Positions 1 to 6,414 of a stretch of 9,055 nt of DNA are shown here, piece after piece (the first letter of the stretch is position 1; each line of letters opens with the position of its first letter). The DNA is taken from positions 1-9,055 of the forward strand of contig JAUUZT010000022.1 in NCBI GenBank assembly GCA_030589825.1. The letters are read 5' to 3'. The stretch comes from Dehalococcoidia bacterium (GTDB lineage: Bacteria > Chloroflexota > Dehalococcoidia > GIF9 > AB-539-J10). The notes below the pieces were generated by a model. That model ran no database searches and was not told the origin of the DNA. It saw only the letters and a program-made list of their open reading frames with translations. A program made the position numbers and the translations under genes.

Positions 1-1
1 G

Positions 2-223
2 CACGAGGATCCACAGGTACCAAATTTTGCATTTAAAGGGGGGCCTTTATTGCGAAGAGGTATGGTATTGGCTATTGAGCCTATGGTCAATGCAGGTGAC
101 TGGCGTACTAGAGTTAGTGGTGATAATTGGAAGGTGCTAACATCTGATGGAAGTCTTTCAGCCCATTTTGAACATACAATTGCTATTAATGATGGAGAAG
201 CTGAAGTACTCACCTGCTCTTAG
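2..223 (+). CDS. map: Methionine aminopeptidase type I, C-terminal part (5' end outside window)
   Basis: Removes the initiator methionine from nascent proteins in the cytoplasm, using a dinuclear metal centre. Only the last 73 residues are present; the reading frame is open from the left edge to TAG at 221-223. The fragment starts at the conserved HEDPQVPNF segment, whose His corresponds to the substrate-contacting H178 of the E. coli enzyme. It then has the metal-ligand Glu in AIEPM and the second metal-ligand Glu in the FEHT motif. The first metal ligands (two Asp and one His) lie upstream, outside the window. Its place directly before infA matches the common secY-adk-map-infA order, so a shared transcript is likely. 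infA begins 5 nt after the stop. Confidence 0.95.
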   Translation, partial: HEDPQVPNFAFKGGPLLRRGMVLAIEPMVNAGDWRTRVSGDNWKVLTSDGSLSAHFEHTIAINDGEAEVLTCS

Positions 224-228
224 AGCTT

Positions 229-447
229 ATGGTAAAGAAAGAGAAGATAGAAATCGAAGGAAAGGTAACGGTGTGTTTACCTAATACGATGTTTCGCGTT
301 GAACTGGCTAATGGCCATATGGTATTAGCTCATATTTCAGGTAGGATGAGAAAGCATTATATTAAAATTATCCCTGGGGACAGAGTATTGGTAGAACTTT
401 CTCCTTATGATTTGAGCCGAGGTAGGGTTACTTATCGTCTGAAATAG
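229..447 (+). CDS. infA: Translation initiation factor IF-1
   Basis: Binds the A site of the 30S subunit during initiation, together with IF-2 and IF-3. At 72 residues it is the usual bacterial length, and it consists of a single OB-fold S1-like domain. Highly conserved blocks are visible: LPNTMFRVEL (about residues 18-27), NGH, AHISGRMRKHYIKI (about 34-47), GDRV and ELSPYDLSRGR near the end. The start is the ATG 5 nt after the map stop. No strong Shine-Dalgarno sequence precedes it, so initiation probably depends on translational coupling to map. It is followed by a 65-nt gap, the longest in the ribosomal half of the window. Confidence 0.97.
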   Translation: MVKKEKIEIEGKVTVCLPNTMFRVELANGHMVLAHISGRMRKHYIKIIPGDRVLVELSPYDLSRGRVTYRLK

Positions 448-452
448 ACATT

Positions 453-480
453 TTGACATCAAAGCAAGATAAGTTATATC
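453..480 (+). promoter_or_regulatory. Candidate internal promoter ahead of rpmJ
   Basis: A perfect TTGACA lies at 453-458, followed after 16 nt by TATATC at 475-480, which matches the sigma-A/sigma-70 -10 consensus at four of six positions. It sits in the only sizeable gap of the ribosomal cluster, 33 nt before the rpmJ start. It could give extra transcription of the alpha-operon genes independent of map-infA. This rests on motif matching alone. Confidence 0.38.
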
Positions 481-512
481 ATTTAAAGATTTTGGATCAG
501 GAGTTGACAATA

Positions 513-626
513 ATGAAAGTAGGAGCTTCAGTAAAGCGTCGCTGTAACAAGTGTAAAATTGTGAAAAGAAAAGGTGTCGTTAGAGTTATTTGTGAAAATC
601 CTAGACATAAACAGAGGCAGGGGTAA
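513..626 (+). CDS. rpmJ: 50S ribosomal protein L36 (bL36), zinc-binding form
   Basis: A 37-residue protein of the large ribosomal subunit, near the peptidyl transferase centre region of 23S rRNA. The sequence starts MKVGASVKRRCNKCKIVKR and ends PRHKQRQG, the family's hallmark. The zinc ligands C11, C14, C27 and H32 are all present, so this is the C+ zinc-ribbon form. The length is normal. The ATG is preceded by AGGAG at about 497-501, with suitable spacing. It lies between infA and rpsM, the standard place in bacterial alpha operons, and rpsM begins 6 nt after its stop. Confidence 0.96.
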   Translation: MKVGASVKRRCNKCKIVKRKGVVRVICENPRHKQRQG

Positions 627-632
627 TAGAGT

Positions 633-1022
633 ATGGTACGTATAGCAGGAGTAGATCTCCCTCAAAATAAACCTATTAGGGTAGCCTTATTATATATATA
701 TGGTATCGGAATTACGGCAAGTCAGAAAATTTTGTCTGTTACTGGGGTTGATGCCGGTATAAGAGTAAAGGATCTCACTGATACGGATATAAGCAAACTT
801 CGTGATATTATCACCAATGAGTATCAGGTGGAAGGAGATCTTCGGCGGGAGGTCCAGTTTAATGTAAAGCGGCTTATCGAAATAGGGTGTTTACGTGGAA
901 CAAGGCATCGTATGAATTTGCCGGTTCATGGACAAAGAACGCGAACTAATGCCCGTACCCGAAAGGGATTACGGAAGACAGTTGCAGGTCGGGGACAGAG
1001 ACGAGGAGCAACTAAGAAATAG
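633..1022 (+). CDS. rpsM: 30S ribosomal protein S13 (uS13)
   Basis: Protein of the 30S head that contacts 16S rRNA, the P-site tRNA and the 50S subunit through the intersubunit bridges. It has 129 residues, slightly longer than the E. coli protein because of a basic C-terminal tail. Conserved features are the N-terminal MVRIAGVDLP, the GIG-containing helix-two-turn-helix region (about residues 15-65), RREVQFNVKRL, CLRGTRHR, and PVHGQRTRTNARTRKG followed by KTVAG. The ATG at 633 is 6 nt after the rpmJ stop, with AGGGG just upstream inside the end of rpmJ. With so little space, an E. coli-like S4-binding pseudoknot leader directly before rpsM cannot fit in non-coding DNA. Confidence 0.97.
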   Translation: MVRIAGVDLPQNKPIRVALLYIYGIGITASQKILSVTGVDAGIRVKDLTDTDISKLRDIITNEYQVEGDLRREVQFNVKRLIEIGCLRGTRHRMNLPVHGQRTRTNARTRKGLRKTVAGRGQRRGATKK

Positions 1023-1038
1023 AGAGGTTGTAGAGTTA

Positions 1039-1431
1039 ATGCCAAAGAAAAAAAAGACTGTTAAGGGGAGAAGAGTACGGAAAGGTATTGTTGAGGGTAG
1101 AGCCTTTATACATTCTACATTCAATAACACTGTTATTACTATCGCTGATAAGGGAGGCAATGTAATTTCCTGGGGAAGTTCAGGGTCTGCTGGTTTCAAG
1201 GGTGCTAGGAAAGGTACTCCCTATGCTGCAGGATTGGCTGCTCAGGGAGCGGCACGTCGGGCTATGAGTGATGGCTTACGAAGAGTTGAGGTTTATATCA
1301 AGGGGCCTGGTAGTGGAAGGGAAGCGGCTATTCGGGCTTTAGAAACTGCAGGGATTACTGTTACGGGTATTAGAGATGTAACGCCTATTCCCCATAATGG
1401 TTGTCGCCCCCGTGGAAGGAGAAGAGTATAG
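1039..1431 (+). CDS. rpsK: 30S ribosomal protein S11 (uS11)
   Basis: Platform protein of the 30S subunit that binds 16S rRNA near the E site and mRNA exit. It has 130 residues, the usual length. Conserved blocks seen are the lysine-rich start MPKKKK, GRAFIHSTFNNTVITI, DKGGNVISWGSSGSAGFKGARKGTPYAA, VYIKGPGSGREAAIRAL, and the C-terminal DVTPIPHNGCRPRGRRRV. The ATG at 1039 was chosen because it gives the family's normal N-terminus and has GAGAGG at 1022-1027 before it. The frame stays open upstream to an ATG at 928, but that extension would overlap rpsM and has no family support. The rpsD start follows with only one nucleotide between. Confidence 0.97.
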   Translation: MPKKKKTVKGRRVRKGIVEGRAFIHSTFNNTVITIADKGGNVISWGSSGSAGFKGARKGTPYAAGLAAQGAARRAMSDGLRRVEVYIKGPGSGREAAIRALETAGITVTGIRDVTPIPHNGCRPRGRRRV

Positions 1432-1432
1432 A

Positions 1433-2062
1433 ATGGGACGTTATACTGGACCTCAGTGTCATTTATGTCGTTATTTAAATGAGAAACTTATGCTTAAGGG
1501 AGAGAGATGCTCTAGTCCTAAGTGTCCTATAGAAAAAAAGAATGCATCATCCCGTGGGCGTTTTCAGGGTAGAGCACCTAAGATATCAGATCGTGGACTT
1601 CAGCTAAGAGCGAAACAGAAGGTAAGATTTAGTTATGGAATGTTGGAACGGCAGTTCCGCAGATTTTTCTCTGAGGCGGCTAGAGCAGATGGTAATACAG
1701 GTAGTAACCTTCGTATATTGTTGGAGAGACGTCTGGATAATGTTGTTTATCGTCTGGGTTTTGGGGACTCTCGAGCTCAGGCAAGGCAAATAACCAATCA
1801 TAACCATATAATGGTTAATGGGCGCAGGGTGAATATTCCTTCTTTTCTGGTTAAGTCGGGTGATGTAATAACATGGAGCCCGAGTAGCAAGAAAACTGAA
1901 CTCTATAAAACCGTTGTGGAGAAAGTTAAAGCGGTAACTATTCCTGGTTGGCTTAGCCTTGACGAAGAAAAAATGGAAGGTGCTGTTTTAGCCTTACCTG
2001 CTGAAGGTGATTTTATGGCTGAATATGATATGGCATCTATCATCGAATACTATTCAAGGTAA
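1433..2062 (+). CDS. rpsD: 30S ribosomal protein S4 (uS4), zinc-binding form
   Basis: Primary 16S rRNA-binding protein that nucleates 30S assembly; in many bacteria it also represses its own operon. It has 209 residues, normal for the family. The N-terminus MGRYTGPQCHLCR leads into a four-cysteine zinc site, C9, C12, C26 and C31. The S4 RNA-binding domain is at about residues 98-160, with LERRLDNVVYRLGF, ARQ and HIMVNGRRVNIPS. The end is IIEYYSR, typical of S4. I chose ATG 1433, one nucleotide after the rpsK stop, because it gives the conserved N-terminus. The frame runs 12 codons further up into rpsK, but this is not expected to be used. GGAAGGAGAAG inside the end of rpsK (about 1414-1424) serves as ribosome binding site. 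Confidence 0.97.
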   Translation: MGRYTGPQCHLCRYLNEKLMLKGERCSSPKCPIEKKNASSRGRFQGRAPKISDRGLQLRAKQKVRFSYGMLERQFRRFFSEAARADGNTGSNLRILLERRLDNVVYRLGFGDSRAQARQITNHNHIMVNGRRVNIPSFLVKSGDVITWSPSSKKTELYKTVVEKVKAVTIPGWLSLDEEKMEGAVLALPAEGDFMAEYDMASIIEYYSR

Positions 2063-2079
2063 AGTAGGAGGAGGATTTT

Positions 2080-3039
2080 TTGTTAGCTGATTTGTTAATA
2101 CCAGATATAAAATGTACGGAAACAGCTGGTAATTATGGGCATTTTGTTATTGAACCCCTAGAGAAGGGAGTTGGCGTGACTTTAGGTAATGCCTTGCGTC
2201 GCGTACTGCTTAGTTCTCTACCTGGTGCTGCAGTTACCTGGATTCTAATTGACGGGATTCAGCATGAGTTTAGTTGTATCCCTAATTTGAAAGAGGATGT
2301 TATAGAGTTTGTCCTGAATGTCAAAGAATTAAGGCTAAAGCCACTTTCTGAGCAGCCAGGAAAGAAAATTGTTCTTGATGTGGCAGGAGAAGGGGAAATA
2401 TGTGCCGCTGATATTAAACCTACGATTGATTTTGAGATTACCAATCCTGAACTTCATTTAGCTTCGTTAGATTCACCTGATGCTAAACTTTATGTCGAGT
2501 TTAATGTTGAATTGGGCAGAGGTTATGTTCCCGGTAAATGGAGTGAGGGATTACCGGTAGGAGCTCTTCCTGTCGATGCGATCTTTACTCCAATACACAA
2601 AGTTAACTTTTCTGTAGTTCCGATATCACCAGGTGAAGAGAGGAGCGCAGAAAGGCTTATTTTAGAAATATGGACAGATAACACTATTTCTCCAAGAGAG
2701 GCAATTAGACGAAGTGCTAATGTATTAATTAATCAATTTAAACCTTTCATGGATCTAGAGGTAGAAGATACAGAAGGAATGGGGAGTCTTGGAAGGATTC
2801 CTTCAATATCTACAGAGAAATTTAATGAACCTATTGAAGAGCTTAATTTATCAGTTCGTGCCTTTAATAGTCTGAGAAGGGGTGGTATTACCAACATAGG
2901 GCAGCTTGTAGAAATTGCGAAAGATGGGTTGCCTCCTCTACCAGGCCTTGGAGCGAAATCAAGAGGTGAAGTGGAAGCAGTATTGGCGGATTTGGGTTAT
3001 ACTGTTCCTGTTAATACTAAGAAAAAGGAAAAAGAATGA
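2080..3039 (+). CDS. rpoA: DNA-directed RNA polymerase subunit alpha
   Basis: The alpha subunit dimer scaffolds RNA polymerase assembly, and its C-terminal domain contacts UP-element DNA and activators. It has 319 residues, normal length. The N-terminal domain (about 1-230) shows GHFVIEPLEKGVGVTLGNALRRVLLSSLPGAAVT and, near the linker, the FKPFMDLE region. The C-terminal domain (about 250-308) has the helix-hairpin-helix face. R260, N263, G291 and K293 correspond by a constant offset to the DNA-contacting R265, N268, G296 and K298 of E. coli. The start is TTG at 2080, preceded by a very strong AGGAGGAGG at about 2066-2074; no ATG fits the conserved N-terminus. The tail is lysine/glutamate-rich. 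The stop overlaps the rplQ start by 4 nt (ATGA). Confidence 0.97.
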   Translation: MLADLLIPDIKCTETAGNYGHFVIEPLEKGVGVTLGNALRRVLLSSLPGAAVTWILIDGIQHEFSCIPNLKEDVIEFVLNVKELRLKPLSEQPGKKIVLDVAGEGEICAADIKPTIDFEITNPELHLASLDSPDAKLYVEFNVELGRGYVPGKWSEGLPVGALPVDAIFTPIHKVNFSVVPISPGEERSAERLILEIWTDNTISPREAIRRSANVLINQFKPFMDLEVEDTEGMGSLGRIPSISTEKFNEPIEELNLSVRAFNSLRRGGITNIGQLVEIAKDGLPPLPGLGAKSRGEVEAVLADLGYTVPVNTKKKEKE

Positions 3040-3386
3040 GACATCAGGTATCTGGGCGGAAGTTAAGCAGGTTATCAAGCCATAGGTGGGCCCTCTATAA
3101 GAATTTGGTAACCGATCTTTTATCTAAGGGTAAAATTACTACTACAGAAGCTAAAGCTAAAGAAATACGTGGCCTCGTTGAGAGAATGATTACTCTAGGA
3201 AAAGATGGGACTCTAGCTTCACGGCGCAGAGCTTTAGCTTTCAGTAATGACAAGAAGGTTATTGCGAAATTGTTTGATGAGATAGGGCCAGGATATAACG
3301 AGCGAGCAGGTGGCTATACTCGTTTGGTTAAGTTAGGACCGCGGAAGGGTGATAATGCGGCCATGGCTCAAATAGAACTGGTTTAG
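3036..3386 (+). CDS. rplQ: 50S ribosomal protein L17 (bL17)
   Basis: Large-subunit protein near the polypeptide exit tunnel. It has 116 residues, matching the short bacterial form. Conserved parts are RHQVSGRKLSRLSSHRWALYKNLVTDLL, GKITTTEAKAKEIRGLVERMITLGK, ASRRRALAF, and the C-terminal GYTRLVKLGPRKGDNAAMAQIELV. The ATG overlaps the rpoA TGA (ATGA, 3036-3039), with AAGGAA at about 3025-3030 as ribosome binding site, so the two are translationally coupled. The next gene, truA, begins 2 nt after its stop. The ecfA1/ecfA2/ecfT genes often found here in Firmicutes are absent. Confidence 0.97.
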   Translation: MRHQVSGRKLSRLSSHRWALYKNLVTDLLSKGKITTTEAKAKEIRGLVERMITLGKDGTLASRRRALAFSNDKKVIAKLFDEIGPGYNERAGGYTRLVKLGPRKGDNAAMAQIELV

Positions 3387-3388
3387 TA

Positions 3389-4153
3389 GTGGAGCCAGCA
3401 AAGTTCGCTTTGGTTGTCGAATATAATGGCACACGTTATCATGGTTCTCAATGGCAGGTTGGAGTAATTACTGTTCAAGGAGAGATTGAAAAGGCTCTAG
3501 GAAGGTTATGTGGGGAGGCTGGTAGAATCATGGCAGCTAGTAGGACTGATGCTGGAGTGCATGCTAAGGGGCAGGTGTTTAGTTTTTGGACAGCAAGAGA
3601 ATTTGGCACAGAAACGTTTGTTAAAGGCTTGAATTATTACTTAGCCAGAGATATAAAAGTTAAAGCAGCGTATGCAGTGAATACAGAGTTTAATGTTAGA
3701 AGGGATGCTTTGAGTAGAGAGTATTGTTATCAGATATTTAACAGGAATATTAGATCACCGTTTCACGAGGTGTTTGCGGGGTTTATACCGAATAAATTAG
3801 ATATCGAAGTTATGATAGAGGCAAGCCAGCTTCTTGAAGGGGAGCATGATTTTGCTTCTTTTTGCCCTGCTATAGAAGAAGGTAAAAGTACTATGCGATG
3901 CGTACATAATACAAACGTAAATCGGCAGGATGATTTTGTTACTATTGATATCAAGGCTAATTCCTTTTTACCACATCAGGTACGTAGTACAGTTGGATTG
4001 TTAACTAGTGTAGGATTGGGAAAGATAAAGCTTGATAAATTCCGTGAAATATTTGAAGAGAAACACATAGGCTTGGCTGGGCCAGTGGCACCGGCCCGTG
4101 GGTTGTGTCTAACCAGGGTTAATTATGCTGAGCCTTTTGGAGGACAAAAGTGA
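3389..4153 (+). CDS. truA: tRNA pseudouridine(38-40) synthase TruA
   Basis: Converts uridines at positions 38-40 of the tRNA anticodon arm to pseudouridine. It has 254 residues, typical for TruA. The N-terminal half-domain has FALVVEYNGTRYHGSQWQ. The catalytic aspartate is D54 in the ASRTDAGVHAKGQV motif. Later conserved parts are LSREYCYQIFN, GEHDFASFCP, the FLPHQVRSTVG segment and the final PARGLCLTRVNY. The start is GTG at 3389, 2 nt after the rplQ stop and without a clear Shine-Dalgarno sequence, so it probably relies on coupling to rplQ. Its TGA overlaps the rplM start (GTGA). The order rplQ-truA-rplM-rpsI is common and indicates co-transcription with the ribosomal genes. Confidence 0.96.
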   Translation: MEPAKFALVVEYNGTRYHGSQWQVGVITVQGEIEKALGRLCGEAGRIMAASRTDAGVHAKGQVFSFWTAREFGTETFVKGLNYYLARDIKVKAAYAVNTEFNVRRDALSREYCYQIFNRNIRSPFHEVFAGFIPNKLDIEVMIEASQLLEGEHDFASFCPAIEEGKSTMRCVHNTNVNRQDDFVTIDIKANSFLPHQVRSTVGLLTSVGLGKIKLDKFREIFEEKHIGLAGPVAPARGLCLTRVNYAEPFGGQK

Positions 4154-4581
4154 AAACATATACTCCTAGCGCTAAGGATATTGTACGTAAGTGGCATGTG
4201 ATTGATGCCTCGGACAAGATGTTGGGACGGTTAGCCGTTCAGGTAGCCAGATTACTTATGGGTAAACATAAGACAATATTTGCGCCTCATATTGATACAG
4301 GTGACTATGTGGTGGTGATAAATGCTGCCAAGATAAAGGTATCAGGGAAGAAAACTGAACAAAAAATCTACTATCGGTATTCTGGATATCACGGCGGATT
4401 GAAGAAACCGACATATGGAGATGTGTTTGAACGTAACCCATCTCGTGTTATTGAGCTAGCGGTTAAGGGGATGCTGCCACATAATAGTTTGGGGGCGGCC
4501 ATGTTCAGGAAACTAAGGGTTTATTCTAATGATGTACATCCACATCATGGCCAGCTTGCTGAAAGGGAGAGTAATAGCTAA
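4150..4581 (+). CDS. rplM: 50S ribosomal protein L13 (uL13)
   Basis: Early-assembling protein of the 50S subunit that binds 23S rRNA. It has 143 residues, the normal length. Family blocks visible are MKTYTPSAKDIVRKWHVIDASDKMLGRLAVQVA, LMGKHKTIFAPHIDTGDYVVVINA, the YYRYSGYHGGLK region, RNPSRVIELAVKGMLPHNSLGAAMFRKLRVY and HPHHGQ. The start is GTG at 4150 within the GTGA overlap with truA. A good GGAGG at about 4139-4143 lies at the right distance, which supports this start. rpsI follows one nucleotide after the TAA. Confidence 0.97.
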   Translation: MKTYTPSAKDIVRKWHVIDASDKMLGRLAVQVARLLMGKHKTIFAPHIDTGDYVVVINAAKIKVSGKKTEQKIYYRYSGYHGGLKKPTYGDVFERNPSRVIELAVKGMLPHNSLGAAMFRKLRVYSNDVHPHHGQLAERESNS

Positions 4582-4582
4582 A

Positions 4583-4978
4583 ATGAGTACAGAAAACTAT
4601 GTTTGGGCTACTGGCAAACGTAAATGTGCAATAGCACAAGTTAGACTGTTATCAGGTGAGGGGAATATACTTGTTGATAATAAAGTATATAGTGAAGTCT
4701 TCCCCCGTCTTGAGCATCAACGTTTTATCGAGACACCTTTCTTGATTACTAACACTGTAGGTAAATATCGTGTTATGGTAAAAGTTACGGGTGGAGGCAA
4801 AAGTGGGCAGGCAGATGCCATTGGATATGGTATTGCCAAGGCACTCGTAAAAGAAAATGAGCTATTTAAGGCAGAGTTACGTAAGAATGGCTTGCTAACC
4901 AGGGATGCCAGGATCAAAGAACGTAGAAAATACGGTCTTAAGAAAGCTCGTAAAGCACAGCAATATACCAAACGTTAG
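4583..4978 (+). CDS. rpsI: 30S ribosomal protein S9 (uS9)
   Basis: 30S head protein whose C-terminal tail reaches the P-site tRNA anticodon. It has 131 residues, usual length. Seen are YVWATGKRKCAIAQVRL (residues about 6-22), FPRLEHQRFIETPF, VKVTGGGKSGQADAIGYGIAKAL, LLTRDARIKERRKYGLKKARKA and the invariant end QYTKR. The terminal arginine that contacts tRNA is present. The ATG at 4583 is chosen because it gives the standard N-terminus and lies 1 nt after the rplM stop. AAGGGAGA at about 4562-4569 is a plausible but slightly distant ribosome binding site. An in-frame ATG at 4529 inside rplM is less likely. No terminator follows before the next gene. Confidence 0.97.
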   Translation: MSTENYVWATGKRKCAIAQVRLLSGEGNILVDNKVYSEVFPRLEHQRFIETPFLITNTVGKYRVMVKVTGGGKSGQADAIGYGIAKALVKENELFKAELRKNGLLTRDARIKERRKYGLKKARKAQQYTKR

Positions 4979-5011
4979 TTTATTCCTGATAGGGGAGTTA
5001 ATAATAACGAA

Positions 5012-5587
5012 ATGGTATTGGGTAGTTGTTTTCATCCTCACAAGGATAACTTGGCTCTTGTAGTGATAGATTTCCAGGAGCAGTTGCTCGCAGCTATGGA
5101 GAAAGATATCTATAAGAGAGTAAACAGGAATATTGAGCTTTTAATTCATATAGCAAAGCTCATGAGGATACCTCTCATAGTGACAGAGCAATACTCTCAT
5201 GGACTCGGACCAACAAGTAAAGAATTGGTAGCTATACTGGGTGATTTGTATCAACCAATAGAGAAACTATCTTTCAGTTGTTATCGAAATCCTGCATTTT
5301 TAGAGAAAGTTAAGAGTCTTGGGGTTAATCATTTTGTCTTAGCTGGTCTTGAGACGCATGTTTGTGTGCTACAGACGGCGTTGGATTTACTTGCCAATAG
5401 TTATGAAGTGAGTGTTGTAAGTGATGCTATCTGTTCTCGTAATAAGTCAGATTGGCAAACAGGGTTGGGGATTGCAAGCAAAGCAGGAGCGATAATTAGC
5501 AGTACCGAGATTATTATCTTCCAATTACTTGAAAAAGCAGGAACGGCTGAATTTAAAAGAATGTCTCCTTTATTAAAACAAAGGTAG
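5012..5587 (+). CDS. Isochorismatase-family cysteine hydrolase, substrate unknown
   Basis: A 191-residue protein of the isochorismatase-like / nicotinamidase-related hydrolase superfamily, cytoplasmic, with no signal peptide or membrane segment. The likely catalytic triad is visible: D20 in LVVIDFQE, K85 in PIEKLSFSC, and the nucleophile C118 in GLETHVCVLQTALDLL. The VTEQYSHGLGPT segment (57-68) and the SVVSDAICSRNKSDWQTGL region (about 134-152) resemble the ISOC1/YcaC-type branch more than true pyrazinamidases. The metal-binding His pattern of nicotinamidases is not evident. The ATG has AGGGGAG at about 4991-4997, a rather long spacing. It lies 33 nt after rpsI with no obvious terminator between, so read-through from the ribosomal operon is plausible. 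The exact substrate cannot be told from sequence. Confidence 0.9.
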   Translation: MVLGSCFHPHKDNLALVVIDFQEQLLAAMEKDIYKRVNRNIELLIHIAKLMRIPLIVTEQYSHGLGPTSKELVAILGDLYQPIEKLSFSCYRNPAFLEKVKSLGVNHFVLAGLETHVCVLQTALDLLANSYEVSVVSDAICSRNKSDWQTGLGIASKAGAIISSTEIIIFQLLEKAGTAEFKRMSPLLKQR

Positions 5588-5607
5588 TAGAGGAAAAATA
5601 ACATATT

Positions 5608-5631
5608 TAGCAAGAGGAAGGAAGTTCTTGC
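5608..5631. terminator. Weak hairpin between convergent genes, possible shared terminator
   Basis: AGCAAGA at 5608-5614 pairs perfectly with TCTTGCT at 5625-5631, with a further G-U pair inside, leaving a loop of about 8 nt. It lies in the 74-nt gap between the ends of the cysteine hydrolase gene (+) and the J-domain gene (-), where a bidirectional terminator would be expected. Neither side has an immediate long T-run, though on the minus strand a TTATTTTT run follows after several bases. The support is therefore modest. Confidence 0.33.
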
Positions 5632-5661
5632 TCTCAGGAAATGACCCACAACGATAATATA

Positions 5662-6321
5662 CTAACGCGTACGTATTATTATTAATATGTCGCCGGGATG
5701 TCCATCAAGTGACATACGTGCATTATTAAGTCTGACCGTGCTACCTGTTTTTACTCCTGGAGGGATTCTGATTTCCAGTTTCCTTTTATTCACGTTAAGG
5801 ATTTTTATAGTTCCTTGGCTGGCTTCTATTGGAGAGATAACAAGTTCATAGCGCAATGCATGTTGTTTGGACTTGGTCGTTTGGTGGAAAAGGTCATTTA
5901 AATTGATTTTATTTCCTGGCCAGGCTTCAAAAGTTGCTCCTCTTTGCCTTATAAAGTCATTGAACGAGAATGAGCCTCCTCCACCTCTACGGGGATTTTG
6001 AAATATGCTATCTAGAAAACTGAACCCGAGTCCCGCTATGCTGAAATCCTTCATTATATTATCAAATGTTGTTCTGGTGAAAGGACTGCTAAAAACGTCA
6101 TTAATATTACCAGCAGTACCAAAGTGGTCATAATGGTCTCTTTTCTGGGGGTCTCCAAGTACTCCGTAAGCTTCATTTATTTCTTTAAATTTTTCATTAG
6201 CCCACTTCTCCTTGCCAGGATTTCGGTCTGGATGGTATCGCATGGCTAATTGCCTATAGGCTTTTTTTATCTCTTCACCAGAGGCGTTTTGAGTGAGCCC
6301 AAGCAAGTTATAATAATTCAT
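5662..6321 (-). CDS. Short J-domain (DnaJ/CbpA-like) co-chaperone with a single C-terminal domain
   Basis: A 219-residue Hsp40-type protein expected to stimulate the ATPase of DnaK. The J domain is at residues 1-66, with the essential HPD at 30-32, KKAYRQLAMRYHPDRNPG and FKEINEAYGVLGDPQKRDHYD. A Gly/Phe-rich linker follows (about 95-125, with GGGGSFSF). One DnaJ C-terminal beta domain is at about 155-217, with RYELVISPIEASQGT, IRIPPGV (184-190), GSTVRL and HPGDILIII (208-216). There are no cysteines at all, so the zinc-finger domain is missing. The protein stops where a second C-terminal domain and dimerisation helix would begin; CbpA is about 300 residues and DnaJ about 375. The reading frame is intact, so this may be a genuine short form rather than a broken gene. 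The start ATG has no clear ribosome binding site. It lies downstream of the NYN gene on the same strand, 123 nt away. Confidence 0.92.
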   Translation of the reverse strand: MNYYNLLGLTQNASGEEIKKAYRQLAMRYHPDRNPGKEKWANEKFKEINEAYGVLGDPQKRDHYDHFGTAGNINDVFSSPFTRTTFDNIMKDFSIAGLGFSFLDSIFQNPRRGGGGSFSFNDFIRQRGATFEAWPGNKINLNDLFHQTTKSKQHALRYELVISPIEASQGTIKILNVNKRKLEIRIPPGVKTGSTVRLNNARMSLDGHPGDILIIIRTR

Positions 6322-6337
6322 TAATATTCAGTTCACA

Positions 6338-6352
6338 TTTTATAGCTATACC
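6338..6352 (-). repeat. 15-bp sequence upstream of the J-domain gene, copy 1
   Basis: GGTATAGCTATAAAA reads on the minus strand here, 16 nt before the J-domain gene start. The same 15 bases occur on the + strand at 7957-7971, upstream of the HAD phosphatase gene. The core TATAGCTATA (6341-6350) is a perfect 10-bp palindrome. It contains a TATAAA that could act as a -10 element, but no good -35 is seen. The role is unknown and chance is possible. Confidence 0.4.
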
Positions 6353-6406
6353 GGTGATAGTAATAATATTCCCTGAAAGTCGTATACAGAATTGAATTGT
6401 ATAGCT
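6344..6406. repeat. Inverted repeat in the leader of the J-domain gene
   Basis: AGCTATAC at 6344-6351 is repeated in inverted form as GTATAGCT at 6399-6406, and a smaller hairpin TATACA / TGTATA (6383-6388 / 6398-6403) lies inside. These symmetries fill the 123-nt gap between the NYN and J-domain genes and could be protein-binding sites or RNA structure. The gap is AT-rich, which makes short palindromes more likely by chance. Confidence 0.3.
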
Positions 6407-6414
6407 TGTCTTAG

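Noticed and set aside
504..509. Second TTGACA just before rpmJ
   Set aside because: No -10-like hexamer at 16-18 nt downstream, and it sits between the rpmJ ribosome binding site and start codon.
928..1038. In-frame upstream extension of rpsK to an ATG at 928
   Set aside because: It overlaps the end of rpsM by about 95 nt and adds residues unlike S11. ATG 1039 gives the normal N-terminus and has a ribosome binding site.
1397..1432. In-frame upstream extension of rpsD to an ATG at 1397
   Set aside because: It adds 12 residues encoded inside rpsK. MGRYTGP at 1433 is the typical S4 start with a good upstream ribosome binding site.
4529..4582. In-frame upstream extension of rpsI to an ATG at 4529
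   Set aside because: It lies within rplM and lacks S9 similarity. ATG 4583 gives the family N-terminus.
4717..4971. 84-codon open frame antisense to rpsI
   Set aside because: Shadow of a highly conserved ribosomal protein gene; the translation is low-complexity and hydrophobic with no recognisable domain.
5401..5649. 82-codon open frame antisense to the cysteine hydrolase gene
   Set aside because: It mostly overlaps conserved coding sequence on the other strand and has no recognisable domain. A tiny membrane protein cannot be fully excluded but is unsupported.
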